Below are positions 6,931-15,654 of a DNA stretch of 49,070 nucleotides, one piece after another (position 1 is the stretch's first letter; every line of letters starts with the position of its first letter). A program made the position numbers and the translations under genes. The notes below the pieces were generated by a model. That model made no database searches and was not told the DNA's origin. It saw only the letters and a program-made list of their open reading frames with translations. Origin of the DNA: Candidatus Methylomirabilota bacterium (GTDB lineage: Bacteria; Methylomirabilota; Methylomirabilia; Rokubacteriales; CSP1-6); NCBI GenBank assembly GCA_035315345.1, contig DATFYA010000119.1, forward strand, positions 1 through 49,070, read 5' to 3'.

Positions 6931-8172
6931 ATGCCCCTACGCGACGCCCACCTGATCCTCGGCGTCACCGGCAGCATCGCCGCGTTCAAGGCGGTGTACC
7001 TGCTGCGCGAGCTGACTCGCGCCGGCGCCCAGGTGACGGTGGTCACTACCGCCCACGCGGAGCGATTCGTGGGGGCGCTCACCTTCCGCACGCTCTCGGG
7101 CCGGCCGGTGCTCTCCGATCTGTTCGATCCGCAGAGCCCCGACGCGGTCGAGCACGTGGCCCTCGCCGAGCGTGCGCACGCCCTGGTGGTCGCGCCCGCG
7201 ACCGCGAACGTCCTCGCCAAGGCGGCGCACGGCATCGCCGACGATTTCCTCACCACCCTGCTGCTCGCGGCCCGCTGTCCGGTGCTGATCGCGCCCGCGA
7301 TGGACGGGGGCATGTGGGACCACGCGGCGGTGACCGCGAACGTGGCCACGCTCCGCGCGCGGGGCGTGAGCGTGCTGGAGCCGGATGCGGGCGAGCTCGC
7401 CTCGGGGCTCTCCGGGCGAGGCCGGCTCCCCGAGGTCGAGACCATCATCGAGGCGCTCGAGCGCCTCCTGTCCCCTCGCCGCGACCTGGTGGGCGAGCGC
7501 GTGCTCGTCACCTCGGGGCCGACGCGGGAGCCGATCGATCCGGTGCGGTACATCTCGAACCGGTCGTCGGGCAAGATGGGCCAGGCGGTGGCGACGGCCG
7601 CCCTCCGGCGCGGGGCCGAGGTGATCCTGATCTCGGGTCCCACCACCCTCACCCCTCCGGCCGGCGCGACCTACGTCCCGGTGCAGACCGCCGAGGACAT
7701 GCGCGAGGCCGCGTTGCAGCATCTGGGACGCTCCACCATCGTGATCAAGGCGGCGGCGGTCGCCGACTACCGGGTCAAGCGACCCAGCGCGACCAAGATC
7801 AAGTCGAGGAAGGACGAGGATCTCACCCTCGAGCTGGCGCCCAATCCCGACATCCTGCGCGAGCTGGCCTCGCGCAAGGGGCAGGCCTTCCTGGTCGGCT
7901 TCGCGGCCGAGACCAACGACGTGCGCGCCAACGCGGCGGCCAAGCTCGCGGCCAAGGGCGTCGATCTCCTGGTGGCCAACGACGTGAGCGTCAAGGGCAT
8001 CGGGTTCGACGCCGAGGACAACCAGGTCACGCTGCTCGACCGCTGGGGCGGCGTCACGGATCTGCCCCGCATGAGCAAGCTCGAGGTGGCTGACGCCATC
8101 CTCGACCGTGTGCTCGGCCTGCGGGCGGGCCAGCGGAGCGAGACCCGCGCCGCGCCGCGCGCCGGGGGATGA
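6931..8172 (+). CDS. coaBC: Bifunctional phosphopantothenoylcysteine decarboxylase / phosphopantothenate-cysteine ligase
   Basis: CoaBC carries out two successive steps of coenzyme A synthesis: the CoaB half joins phosphopantothenate to cysteine and the CoaC half decarboxylates the product. It is 413 residues, the typical length. The N-terminal flavodoxin-like CoaC half shows GVTGSIAAFKAV and the FMN-site stretch APATANVLAKAAHGIADD. The substrate-binding motif, usually PAMNxxMW, reads APAMDGGMW, an Asn-to-Asp change. The C-terminal CoaB half from about residue 190 has VTSGPTREPIDPVRYISNRS, SSGKMG and KAAAVADYRV. The last bases overlap the next ATG (ATGA), coupling it to the uracil-DNA glycosylase gene. 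Confidence 0.95.
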   Translation: MPLRDAHLILGVTGSIAAFKAVYLLRELTRAGAQVTVVTTAHAERFVGALTFRTLSGRPVLSDLFDPQSPDAVEHVALAERAHALVVAPATANVLAKAAHGIADDFLTTLLLAARCPVLIAPAMDGGMWDHAAVTANVATLRARGVSVLEPDAGELASGLSGRGRLPEVETIIEALERLLSPRRDLVGERVLVTSGPTREPIDPVRYISNRSSGKMGQAVATAALRRGAEVILISGPTTLTPPAGATYVPVQTAEDMREAALQHLGRSTIVIKAAAVADYRVKRPSATKIKSRKDEDLTLELAPNPDILRELASRKGQAFLVGFAAETNDVRANAAAKLAAKGVDLLVANDVSVKGIGFDAEDNQVTLLDRWGGVTDLPRMSKLEVADAILDRVLGLRAGQRSETRAAPRAGG

Positions 8173-8867
8173 GCGACCCGCGCGAGGTCGTCGCGGACGC
8201 CCTGCACGGGCTGGCCGACACCCTCCGGCATCACCGCGATCTCGGCCTGCGCGACCTGCCCCTCTCCTCGATCCCCTTCCCGGATCCCGCCGACGCCCTC
8301 CGCGAGCAGGAGCGCGCGCGACAGGGCTGCACGCTCTGCAAGCTTTGCAAGAGCCGCACGAACATCGCGTTCGGCTCGGGCGCCGCGCGCGCTCGCCTGA
8401 TGGTGGTGGGCGAGGGCCCCGGCGAGGAGGAGGACAAGCAGGGTGTGCCCTTCGTGGGGCGCGCGGGCCAGCTGCTGACCCGGATGCTCGCCTCGGTGGG
8501 CTTCGATCGCGAGCGTGACTGCTACATCGCCAACGTGGTCAAGTGCCGGCCCGAGCGCAATCGCAATCCGGAGCCGGACGAGGTGGCGGCGTGCACCCCG
8601 TTCCTGATCGCGCAGATCGACACGATCCGTCCCCACGTGATCCTGGCCCTCGGCAACTTCGCGGCCCAGACCCTCATCGGCACGAAGGAGGGCATCACCC
8701 GTCTGCGCGGGAAGACCTACTCGTACCGGAGCAGCGTGCTCGTTCCGACCTTCCACCCGGCGTTCCTCCTGCGCAATCCCGGCCAGGAGTTCAAGCGCAT
8801 GGCCTGGGATGACCTCAAGCTGGCGCGGCGAGAGTACGATCGGCTCGCCGGCTCCGAGGCTCGCTAG
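8169..8867 (+). CDS. Family 4 uracil-DNA glycosylase (iron-sulfur type)
   Basis: Family 4 uracil-DNA glycosylases remove uracil from DNA to start base-excision repair and carry a 4Fe-4S cluster. The 232-residue protein has a long N-terminal region, then cysteines in CTLCKLCKSR around residue 55 and further Cys in VVKCRPERNRNPEP and EVAACTPF that fit the cluster ligands. Motif 1 is GEGPGEEEDKQGVPFVGRAG and motif 3 is TFHPAFLLRNP with the catalytic-loop His. It is translated from an ATG overlapping the coaBC stop. Its place beside nucleotide genes is common in bacteria. No separate family 1 ung is visible here. Confidence 0.92.
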   Translation: MSDPREVVADALHGLADTLRHHRDLGLRDLPLSSIPFPDPADALREQERARQGCTLCKLCKSRTNIAFGSGAARARLMVVGEGPGEEEDKQGVPFVGRAGQLLTRMLASVGFDRERDCYIANVVKCRPERNRNPEPDEVAACTPFLIAQIDTIRPHVILALGNFAAQTLIGTKEGITRLRGKTYSYRSSVLVPTFHPAFLLRNPGQEFKRMAWDDLKLARREYDRLAGSEAR

Positions 8868-8885
8868 ATCGAGCGGTCGGCCCGG

Positions 8886-10652
8886 GTGATCGCCGACATC
8901 ATCTTCGACATCCCGCTCGACCGTCCCTTCTCGTACCTGGTGCCCGACGGGCTGGCCCTGAGCCGGGGGCAGCGCGTGAGCGCCCCGCTTCACGGACGCA
9001 GTCGGATGGGCGTCGTGGTCGCACTGAGGCACGGAGATGCGACCCGACTGAAGCCCGTGCAGCGAGCGGTCGAGCCGGTTCCCATCGCTTCGGACGCCGC
9101 GCTCGACCTCGGCCGCTGGGCAGCCGACGAGAGCCTCTCCTCCTGGGGCTCGACCGTGCTCTCGCTGCTGCCGCCGCCCCCCCGCTCCGGAGCGGCCGAG
9201 ACGGTCTCGCCCCCCGCCGAGTCCTCCCCGGGTGAGGCGCGGCCTCGCGAGCTGTGGATGGACCATCGACGCGAAGGACGCCTGGCGGCAAGCCTGGAGC
9301 GCGGGTCCGACGTCGCGCTGGTGATCGCGCCCGATCGCGACGCGGTGGCCCGCTGGGCGCAGCGGCTCGACGCGGCCCGGCTCGACAGCGGCGTCGGCCT
9401 CGCGGAGCGGCGCCGGGCGTGGTTCGCCGCGTCCCGTGGCCGCAGCCGGGTGGTGGTCGGCACACGCTCGGCCCTCCTCGCCCCGCTCCCGCCTCCGGCC
9501 ACCCTGGCCTTGATCGACGAGCACGATCCGGCGCACAAGCCGCCCGGAGCACCGCGACTGCACTCGCGCGACCTGCTGGTCCGCCGGGCCGCCCTGGACG
9601 GCAGCCGGCTGCTCCTGCTCTCCGCGACCCCGTCGGTGGAGACATGGTGGCGCGCGCAGAACAAGGAGACCGTCCAGGCCGAGGCGGAGCCGGGCCCCTG
9701 GCCGGAGGTCATCACCGCGGACACTCGTGGCATCCTGAGGAATCATCCGCTGACCCTGCCGCTCACGCGCGGCATCGAGGAGAGCGCCCGGCAGGGCCGG
9801 CGCGCCGCTCTCATCGTGAGCCGGCGCACCGCCGCGCTGGCCTGCGACGAGTGCGGAGTGATCCTCCGCTGCCCCGACTGCGGGGTGCCGCGGGCGCTCT
9901 CGCGGGATCGGCGGGAGCTACGGTGCCCGCTCTGTGCCCGAGTCGACGCGCCGCCCGATCGATGCCCGGGCTGCGGCGGGCGCCGGCTCTCGCCGTTCGG
10001 CTGGGACGCCGAGCGCGTGCAGACCTCGGTGGTGCGCCGCTTCCCGCGCCTCACCATCTCGCGCGAGAACCGGGAAGCCCAGGTGGTGATCGGCACCTCC
10101 GCGCTGCTGCGGACCCTGCCCGCGCGCTCGGTCGGCTGCGTCGGCTTCATCGCGCTCGACACCCTGTTGCGCGTCCCCGACTTCCGGGCCGGCGAGCGCG
10201 CGTGGCAGCTGTTGTGGGAGGCCGCGGAGGCGGTCGCGCCGGGCGGCCGGCTGGTGGTGCAGACGCAGCATCCCGATCACTACGCGGTCCGCAGCGCCCG
10301 CGCGCAGGATCGAGCCGCGTTCTACGCCGAGGAGCTGCGGTTCCGGTCCGAGCTGGGCTACCCGCCGTTCCGTCGGATCTGCGAGATCTCGATGAGATCC
10401 CGCGAGGAGGGCACGTCGCGCGCGCTGGCCGCCGACTGTGCCGCGGCCCTGCGGGGCATCCCCGGGCTCACGGTGTATCCGCCCGCCTCGGTGAGCCCGC
10501 CCGGAGCGCGTCTCCGCCGGGTGCGCTTCGTGATCAAGGGCCCGGCCGAGCTGCCCCGTCTGCTGGCGTCGGCGCTGGCGCCCTTCCTCGGCCGGCGACG
10601 GGGCTCGGTCGGTATGGTAGAAGTAGAGATGGATCCGCAGGGAAACGGCTGA
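8886..10652 (+). CDS. priA: PriA-like primosomal protein N' with degenerate helicase motifs
   Basis: PriA restarts stalled replication forks. The position between coaBC and def, and the N-terminal DNA-binding domain (IIFDIPLDRPFSYLVPDG, GQRVSAPLHGR), identify it. It is 588 residues, well short of the usual 700 or more. The Walker A motif GVTGSGKTE is missing: where it should stand there is a low-complexity Pro/Ser stretch followed by RELWMDHRREGRL. The DEEH box is DEHD. The late helicase motifs are eroded; the usual QVAGRAGR region reads WEAAEAVAPGGR. Eight Zn-binding cysteines are kept (CDECG, CPDCG, CPLC, CPGCGG). It is likely a non-helicase restart factor, as described for actinobacterial PriA. 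Start GTG. Confidence 0.85.
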   Translation: MIADIIFDIPLDRPFSYLVPDGLALSRGQRVSAPLHGRSRMGVVVALRHGDATRLKPVQRAVEPVPIASDAALDLGRWAADESLSSWGSTVLSLLPPPPRSGAAETVSPPAESSPGEARPRELWMDHRREGRLAASLERGSDVALVIAPDRDAVARWAQRLDAARLDSGVGLAERRRAWFAASRGRSRVVVGTRSALLAPLPPPATLALIDEHDPAHKPPGAPRLHSRDLLVRRAALDGSRLLLLSATPSVETWWRAQNKETVQAEAEPGPWPEVITADTRGILRNHPLTLPLTRGIEESARQGRRAALIVSRRTAALACDECGVILRCPDCGVPRALSRDRRELRCPLCARVDAPPDRCPGCGGRRLSPFGWDAERVQTSVVRRFPRLTISRENREAQVVIGTSALLRTLPARSVGCVGFIALDTLLRVPDFRAGERAWQLLWEAAEAVAPGGRLVVQTQHPDHYAVRSARAQDRAAFYAEELRFRSELGYPPFRRICEISMRSREEGTSRALAADCAAALRGIPGLTVYPPASVSPPGARLRRVRFVIKGPAELPRLLASALAPFLGRRRGSVGMVEVEMDPQGNG

Positions 10653-10673
10653 TTCCGAGAGGAGACGAGCGTC

Positions 10674-11195
10674 GTGGCATTGCTGACGGTGAGACTGTAC
10701 GGCGACCCGGTCCTGCGGCAGGTGGCGGCGCCGGTGACCGAGATCACCCCCGCGATCAAGCGGAACATCGCCGACATGACCGAGACCATGTGGCACCAGG
10801 TCGGCATCGGCCTGGCCGCCCCTCAGGTCGGCCTGTCCTATCGCATCCTCGTGATGGACGACGGCAAGGGCGGCGCCCAGGCGCTGCTGAATCCGGTCAT
10901 CGAGAGCCGCACCGGGACGGTGCGGGAGGAGGAGGGCTGCCTTTCGCTGCCCGGCATCTTCGCCGAGGTCGAGCGCGCCAGGACCATCCGGGTCTCGGCG
11001 ATGGGCGTCGACGGCCAGCCGATCTCGTTCGAGGCGGGCGGGCTCACGTCGCGCGTCGTGCAGCACGAGCTGGATCACCTGGACGGCGTGCTCTTCATCG
11101 ACCGGCTGCCGCCGGTGACGCGCGACCGCATCAAGAAGAAGATCCAGAAAGAGGGCTTCCCCAAGGAGACCGGGCACCACGCATTCGCCCTCTAG
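10674..11195 (+). CDS. def: Peptide deformylase
   Basis: Peptide deformylase removes the formyl group from the N-terminal Met of new proteins at the ribosome exit, using a metal ion. The product is 173 residues. All three motifs are intact: GIGLAAPQVG near residue 45, EGCLSLPG with the metal-binding Cys, and HELDHLDG with two metal-binding His and the catalytic Glu. The start is GTG, with a GAGAGGAGACG ribosome site upstream. It is followed directly by fmt, whose product adds the formyl group, the usual def-fmt pair. Confidence 0.97.
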   Translation: MALLTVRLYGDPVLRQVAAPVTEITPAIKRNIADMTETMWHQVGIGLAAPQVGLSYRILVMDDGKGGAQALLNPVIESRTGTVREEEGCLSLPGIFAEVERARTIRVSAMGVDGQPISFEAGGLTSRVVQHELDHLDGVLFIDRLPPVTRDRIKKKIQKEGFPKETGHHAFAL

Positions 11196-11205
11196 CGGAC
11201 CGGAA

Positions 11206-12159
11206 CTGCGCGTCCTGTTCTACGGCACCCCCGCGTTCGCCCTTCCGACGCTCGAAGGCCTGCTGGCGCGCCACCATGTCGTCGCGGTCATCACCCAGCC
11301 CGACAAGCCGGCCGGGCGCGGCCGCGCCCTCGCCACGTCGGTGGTGAAACGCCGGGCGCTGGAGGCGTCGCTGCCGGTGCTGCAGCCGCCGCGTCTGCGC
11401 GATGCGGGATGGCCCGAGCGCCTCGCCGAGTATCGGCCCGACGTGGGGGTGGTCGCCGCCTTCGGCCAGATCCTGCCCAGGGCCGTGCTCGACGTGCCGC
11501 CGCACGGCTCGATCAACGTGCACGGGTCGATCCTGCCGCGCTACCGCGGCGCCGCGCCGATCGCGTGGGCCATCATGCGCGGTGAGACCGAGACCGGGAT
11601 CACCACCTTCCAGATGGACGCCGGGATGGATACCGGGGACATGCTCCTGCGCGAGGCCACGGCCATCGCGCCCGACGAGACCGCGGGCGAGCTGTCGGCG
11701 CGGCTGGCCGAGATCGGCGCGCGTCTCCTGCTGGAGACGCTGGAGCGCCTGGGCTCCCTTCCCCGCATCCCGCAGGATCCGGCCCGGGCCACGCTGGCGC
11801 CGCGCCTCAAGAAGGAGGACGGCTGGCTGCGCCCCACCGAGCCCGCCCGCGACCTCGTCAACCGCGTGCGCGGGTGCAACCCGTGGCCGGGCGCGGCCCT
11901 GACGACACCGGCCGGCCGCCTCCTGATCTGGCGCGCCCAGGCCCTTCCATCCGAGGCCGCTGAAGCCCCCGGCACGCTGATTCCCCTCTCCCCTCCGGGG
12001 AGCGGGCAGGGTGAGGGGCCAATGGCCATCACCACCGGCGCCGGCCTCCTCTTCCCCCTCGAAGTCCAGCCGGAGAACCGCAAGGCCATGCCCTGGGCCG
12101 ACTTCCTTCGCGGCGCCCGACTTCGACCCGGCGCGCGGGTGAGCGAGCCGACACGATGA
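11206..12159 (+). CDS. fmt: Methionyl-tRNA formyltransferase, apparent CTG start
   Basis: Fmt transfers a formyl group from 10-formyl-tetrahydrofolate to the initiator Met-tRNA. The conserved catalytic core is plain: VLFYGTPAFALPTL at the N-terminus, QPDKPAGRGR, and INVHGSILPRYRGAAPI with the key His. The N-terminal motif lies upstream of every ATG, GTG or TTG in frame; the first such codon (GTG 11341) would delete about 45 conserved residues. The frame is closed by a TGA at 11116. The only sensible start is CTG at 11206, giving RVLFYGTP at the expected place, 10 bp after the def stop, with no good ribosome site. Length is then 317, normal. A palindromic repeat (11981-12021) lies inside the C-terminal domain. 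ATGA overlap with rsmB. Confidence 0.88.
   Translation: MRVLFYGTPAFALPTLEGLLARHHVVAVITQPDKPAGRGRALATSVVKRRALEASLPVLQPPRLRDAGWPERLAEYRPDVGVVAAFGQILPRAVLDVPPHGSINVHGSILPRYRGAAPIAWAIMRGETETGITTFQMDAGMDTGDMLLREATAIAPDETAGELSARLAEIGARLLLETLERLGSLPRIPQDPARATLAPRLKKEDGWLRPTEPARDLVNRVRGCNPWPGAALTTPAGRLLIWRAQALPSEAAEAPGTLIPLSPPGSGQGEGPMAITTGAGLLFPLEVQPENRKAMPWADFLRGARLRPGARVSEPTR
11981..12021 (+). repeat. Palindromic intergenic-type repeat inside fmt
   Basis: The segment has outer arms CCCCTC (11983-11988) and GAGGGG and an inner arm pair TCCCC/GGGGA, and it resembles the widespread bacterial intergenic repeat whose six-frame translations give PSPCPLP-like peptides. Here it stays in frame and encodes about PLSPPGSGQGEG, between PGTLI and MAITTGAG, where Fmt proteins normally have a short loop. 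The repeat-like nature rests on recognition of the pattern; no second copy is in this window. Confidence 0.6.
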
Positions 12160-13532
12160 GCCCGGTGCTCAAGGCGGGTCCGGTCTCGCAGGCGCGCTAC
12201 GAGGCCCTGCACATCCTGGTACGGGTGGAGCGCGATCGGGCCTTCGCCGACATCGCCCTCGAGCACGCGCTGGAGCGAGCGCGGCTGGACGCCCGCGACG
12301 CGGCGCTCTGCACCGAGATCGTCTACGGTACGCTGCGATGGCGCCGGCATCTGGACTGGCGGCTCACGCCGCATCTCAATCGACCGCTCGCCAAGCTCGA
12401 TCCTTGGGTGCGCGCGCTGCTGCGCCTGACCGCCTACCAGCTCGTGTACCTCGACCGCGTCCCGCGCTGGGCCGCGGTGGACGAGGCGGTCAGCGTGGCG
12501 CGGCTGAAGTCGCGTGTGCCGGGACCGGCCGAGTTCGTGAACGCGGTGCTCCGCTCGCTGACCCGCGCGCCCCAGCCGCCACGGCTCCCCGCCGATCCGA
12601 TCGAGGCCGCCGCGATCCGCTGGTCGTTCCCGGACTGGATGGCCGCGCGGTGGATGAGGCGTTACGGCGCGGCGGAGGCCGAGCGGCTCATGGCCGCGCT
12701 CGACGAGCGTCCGCCGGTGACCATCCGGGCGAACACACTCCGCATCTCGCGCGACGAACTGGCGCGCCGGCTGCGCGACGAGGAGCTCGCGGAGACGGAT
12801 CCCACCACGCTGGCGCCCGAGGGGCTCACGGTGCGGCGTGGCGCGGTCGGCCGGTGGGCCGCGTTCACCGCCGGCTGGTGCTCGATCCAGGACGAGGCGT
12901 CGATGCTCATCGCCCGGCTGCTCGACCCGCAGCCCGGCGAGCTGGTCGCCGACGTGTGCGCGGCGCCCGGCACCAAGACGACCCACCTGGCCCAGCTCAT
13001 GGGCAACCGGGGGAAGATCATCGCGATGGACCCGAACGCGGCGCGGCTCCGGCTGCTGACGCAGGCCGCGACCCGGCTGGGCGTGAGTATCGTGGAGGCG
13101 CACGTGGGCGGCGTGGCGTCGGTCTCCGGGCGCTGGAAGGATCGCTGCGATCGGGTGCTGGTGGATGCGCCGTGCTCGAATCTCGGCGTGGTGCGCCGCA
13201 ATCCGGACGTGAAGTGGAAGCGCGAGGAAACCGAGCTGGGCCGCCTGGCCGAGAAGCAGCACGGGATCCTGGAGACGGCGGCGGGGCTCGTGAAGCCGGG
13301 CGGGCGCCTGGTCTACGCCACGTGCTCGCTCGAGCCCGAGGAGAACGACGATCTGGTGCGGGCCTTCCTCGATCGGCATCCGGCCTTCCGCGTGGACGCG
13401 CCGGCGGGCTTCCCGGTGACTCCGGGCGCGGACGGCATGATCCGGTGCCTGCCCCACGTCCACGGCACCGACGGCTTCACCGCGGTCCGCCTGATCCGGG
13501 CGGGCTTTGCAGCCCCCGCGGCTTTCGGGTAA
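12156..13532 (+). CDS. rsmB: 16S rRNA m5C967 methyltransferase
   Basis: RsmB methylates cytosine 967 of 16S rRNA using S-adenosylmethionine. The 458-residue protein has the N-terminal NusB-like RNA-binding domain (about residues 8-145), with the typical DAALCTEIVYGTLRWRRHLD segment. The C-terminal methyltransferase domain has the SAM site DVCAAPGTKTTHLAQLMGN, the motif VDAPCSNLGVVRRNPD with one catalytic Cys, and YATCSLEPEEND with the second Cys. Both catalytic cysteines are present. Translation starts in the ATGA overlap with fmt. The order def-fmt-rsmB-rpe is common. Confidence 0.95.
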   Translation: MSPVLKAGPVSQARYEALHILVRVERDRAFADIALEHALERARLDARDAALCTEIVYGTLRWRRHLDWRLTPHLNRPLAKLDPWVRALLRLTAYQLVYLDRVPRWAAVDEAVSVARLKSRVPGPAEFVNAVLRSLTRAPQPPRLPADPIEAAAIRWSFPDWMAARWMRRYGAAEAERLMAALDERPPVTIRANTLRISRDELARRLRDEELAETDPTTLAPEGLTVRRGAVGRWAAFTAGWCSIQDEASMLIARLLDPQPGELVADVCAAPGTKTTHLAQLMGNRGKIIAMDPNAARLRLLTQAATRLGVSIVEAHVGGVASVSGRWKDRCDRVLVDAPCSNLGVVRRNPDVKWKREETELGRLAEKQHGILETAAGLVKPGGRLVYATCSLEPEENDDLVRAFLDRHPAFRVDAPAGFPVTPGADGMIRCLPHVHGTDGFTAVRLIRAGFAAPAAFG

Positions 13533-13541
13533 GGTCACACC

Positions 13542-14201
13542 ATGAAGATCGCCCCCAGCATCCTGTCGGCCGATTTCGCGGCGCTGGGCGAGGCGATCGC
13601 CCGGGTCGAGTCCGCCGGCGCCGACCTGCTCCACGTGGACGTGATGGACGGCCACTTCGTGCCCAACCTCACGATCGGCCCCCCGGTCATCGAGTCGATC
13701 CGCAAGCGCACGCGGCTGCCGCTGGACGTCCACCTCATGATCGAGGAGCCCGAGCGCTGGGTGGAGACCTACGTGGGCGCCGGCGCGGACTACGTCACCG
13801 TCCATGCCGAGGCCAGCACGCACCTGCAGCGCGCCCTCAGCGCCATCCGGGAGGCCGGCGCCAGATCCGGGGTGGCCCTGAACCCTTCGACGCCCCCCGA
13901 GGTGCTGCAGTACGTGCTGGAGGACCTGGACCTGGTCCTCGTGATGTCGGTCAATCCCGGCTTCGGCGGGCAGTCATTCATTCCGACGGCCTACGAGAAG
14001 ATCCGGCGGCTCCGGGAGATGATCGCCAATCGGGACGTCCTGGTCTCGGTGGATGGCGGGGTCAAGATCGATAACGCAGCGCGTCTCGGTCGAGCGGGGG
14101 CGCAGGTCCTGGTGGCCGGGTCGTCCGTCTTCGGGACCGCGGACCCGGGGGCGGCGGTGGCCGCCCTCCGGAGTGCCTCGGAAGTAGCGGTATCAGCTTG
14201 A
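13542..14201 (+). CDS. rpe: Ribulose-phosphate 3-epimerase
   Basis: Rpe interconverts ribulose 5-phosphate and xylulose 5-phosphate in the pentose phosphate pathway. It is 219 residues, the usual size for this TIM barrel. Motifs are IAPSILSADFAALGEAI at the start, DVMDGHFVPNLTIGPP with metal-binding His and Asp, DVHLMIEEPE, VMSVNPGFGGQSF, and VSVDGGVK with the catalytic Asp. All catalytic residues are present. It begins 9 bp after rsmB and closes this operon; a promoter for ffh overlaps its final codons. Confidence 0.96.
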   Translation: MKIAPSILSADFAALGEAIARVESAGADLLHVDVMDGHFVPNLTIGPPVIESIRKRTRLPLDVHLMIEEPERWVETYVGAGADYVTVHAEASTHLQRALSAIREAGARSGVALNPSTPPEVLQYVLEDLDLVLVMSVNPGFGGQSFIPTAYEKIRRLREMIANRDVLVSVDGGVKIDNAARLGRAGAQVLVAGSSVFGTADPGAAVAALRSASEVAVSA

Positions 14202-14226
14202 CTTTTCCGTTCCGCGTCAGTATCCT
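14198..14226 (+). promoter_or_regulatory. Promoter of the ffh-rpsP-rimM-trmD-rplS operon
   Basis: TTGACT (14198-14203) and TATCCT (14221-14226) are separated by 17 bp, close to the sigma-70 consensus. It begins inside the last codons of rpe and lies about 39 bp before the ffh ATG. The region between holds a short leader with no hairpin I would call. Confidence 0.6.
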
Positions 14227-14264
14227 CTAGCGTTCCCAAGCACATACCACCAGGTGGCAACACG

Positions 14265-15608
14265 ATGCTCGACAGCCTGACCAGTCGTCTGACCGGAATC
14301 CTCGACCGGCTCCGTGGGTTTGGCCGGTTGACGGAGGAGAACATCCAGGAGGCCCTGCGCGAGGTGCGCATGGCGTTGCTGGAGGCCGACGTCAACTTCA
14401 AGGTCGTGAAGGGGTTCGTCGAGCGCGTGCGGGTGAAGGCGGTGGGGCAAGACGTGCTGCAGTCGTTGACGCCGGGCCAGCAGGTCGTGAAGGTGGTGCG
14501 CGACGAGCTGATGGAGCTCCTGGGCGGCTCCGGACATCGACTCGCGATGGCGCCGCATCCGCCCACGGTGGTGATGCTGGTCGGACTGCAGGGCTCGGGC
14601 AAGACCACCAGCGCGGCGAAGCTCGCCCGTCACTTCCAGAAGCAGGGACAGCACCCGATCCTGGCCTCGGCCGACGTGTACCGGCCCGCCGCGATCGATC
14701 AGCTGAAGACGCTCGGAGCCCAGCTCACCATTCCCGTGCTGGGCGAGGCGAGCCGCAAGCCGGTGGACATCTGCACCGAGGCCCGCGACGACGCGGCCCG
14801 GCGCGGTCTCTCTCCGCTCATCCTCGACACCGCGGGGCGGCTGCACATCGACGAGGACATGCTCGAGGAGCTGCGGGCCATCAAGCGCGCGGTGAGCCCT
14901 CACCACGTGCTGCTCGTCGTCGACGCGATGACCGGGCAGGACGCGGTCACGGTGGCGGAAAAGTTCAACGCGGCCATCGGTATCGACGCGGTCATCCTGA
15001 CCAAGATGGACGGCGACGCGCGCGGCGGGGCCGCCCTGTCGGTGCGCGAGGTGACCGGACGGCCCATCGCGTTCGTCGGCGTGGGCGAGAAGACCGACGC
15101 GCTGGAGCCGTTCCATCCGGACCGGCTCGCGCAGCGCATCCTGGGCATGGGCGACGTGCTCTCGCTCGTCGAGAAGGCCCAGGCCACCGTCGACGCCCAG
15201 CAGGCCGAGGAGCTCGCCCGCAAGATCCGCGACGACGCGTTCACCCTGGAGGACTTCGCGACCCAGCTCAAGCAGCTGCGGTCCATGGGTCCGCTCGGGC
15301 AGATCCTCGACATGGTGCCCTTCTTCAAGGGCGCGCGCGGCCTTCCCAAGGACATGGAGGGCGGGGAGGAGGAGCTGCACCGGTACGAGGCGATCATCGC
15401 CTCGATGACCCCGCACGAGCGGAGGGAGCCCGCGGTCATCAACGGCAGCCGCCGCTCTCGGATCGCCCGCGGCAGCGGCACCAGCGTGTCGGACGTGAAC
15501 CGGCTGCTCAAGCAGTACGCGCAGCTCAAGAAGATGATGAAGGGGCTCAAGCAGATGGAGGGGCGCATGGGCAAGCTCAAGGGCGCCCTGCCCTTCCTGC
15601 CGCGCTGA
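14265..15608 (+). CDS. ffh: Signal recognition particle protein (Ffh/SRP54)
   Basis: Ffh binds the SRP RNA and signal sequences of nascent membrane proteins and delivers them to FtsY. It is 447 residues, full length. The N domain (about 1-90) has [19 protein letters not shown]. The G domain has [39 protein letters not shown] and the [14 protein letters not shown] motif. The M domain from about residue 300 ends in a Met/Lys-rich helix run ([19 protein letters not shown]). Start ATG after the 14198 promoter. It heads the ribosome maturation block rpsP-rimM-trmD-rplS. Confidence 0.97.
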   Translation: MLDSLTSRLTGILDRLRGFGRLTEENIQEALREVRMALLEADVNFKVVKGFVERVRVKAVGQDVLQSLTPGQQVVKVVRDELMELLGGSGHRLAMAPHPPTVVMLVGLQGSGKTTSAAKLARHFQKQGQHPILASADVYRPAAIDQLKTLGAQLTIPVLGEASRKPVDICTEARDDAARRGLSPLILDTAGRLHIDEDMLEELRAIKRAVSPHHVLLVVDAMTGQDAVTVAEKFNAAIGIDAVILTKMDGDARGGAALSVREVTGRPIAFVGVGEKTDALEPFHPDRLAQRILGMGDVLSLVEKAQATVDAQQAEELARKIRDDAFTLEDFATQLKQLRSMGPLGQILDMVPFFKGARGLPKDMEGGEEELHRYEAIIASMTPHERREPAVINGSRRSRIARGSGTSVSDVNRLLKQYAQLKKMMKGLKQMEGRMGKLKGALPFLPR

Positions 15609-15654
15609 GCCCCGTTCCACGGCAGCGCAGCACAACCCAGAGAGAGGTGACCTC

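Noticed and set aside
7767-9746. Long open frame on the minus strand (659 codons)
   Set aside because: It is antisense to coaBC, the uracil-DNA glycosylase gene and priA, with low-complexity Arg/Gly/His composition; shadow.
9254-11347. Long plus-strand open frame (697 codons) over priA, def and the start of fmt
   Set aside because: It shares the strand with priA and def but in another frame; both real frames carry clear motifs, this one does not.
11541-13823. Long minus-strand open frame (760 codons)
   Set aside because: Antisense to fmt, rsmB and rpe. It includes the PSPCPLP-like peptide only because of the palindromic repeat inside fmt.
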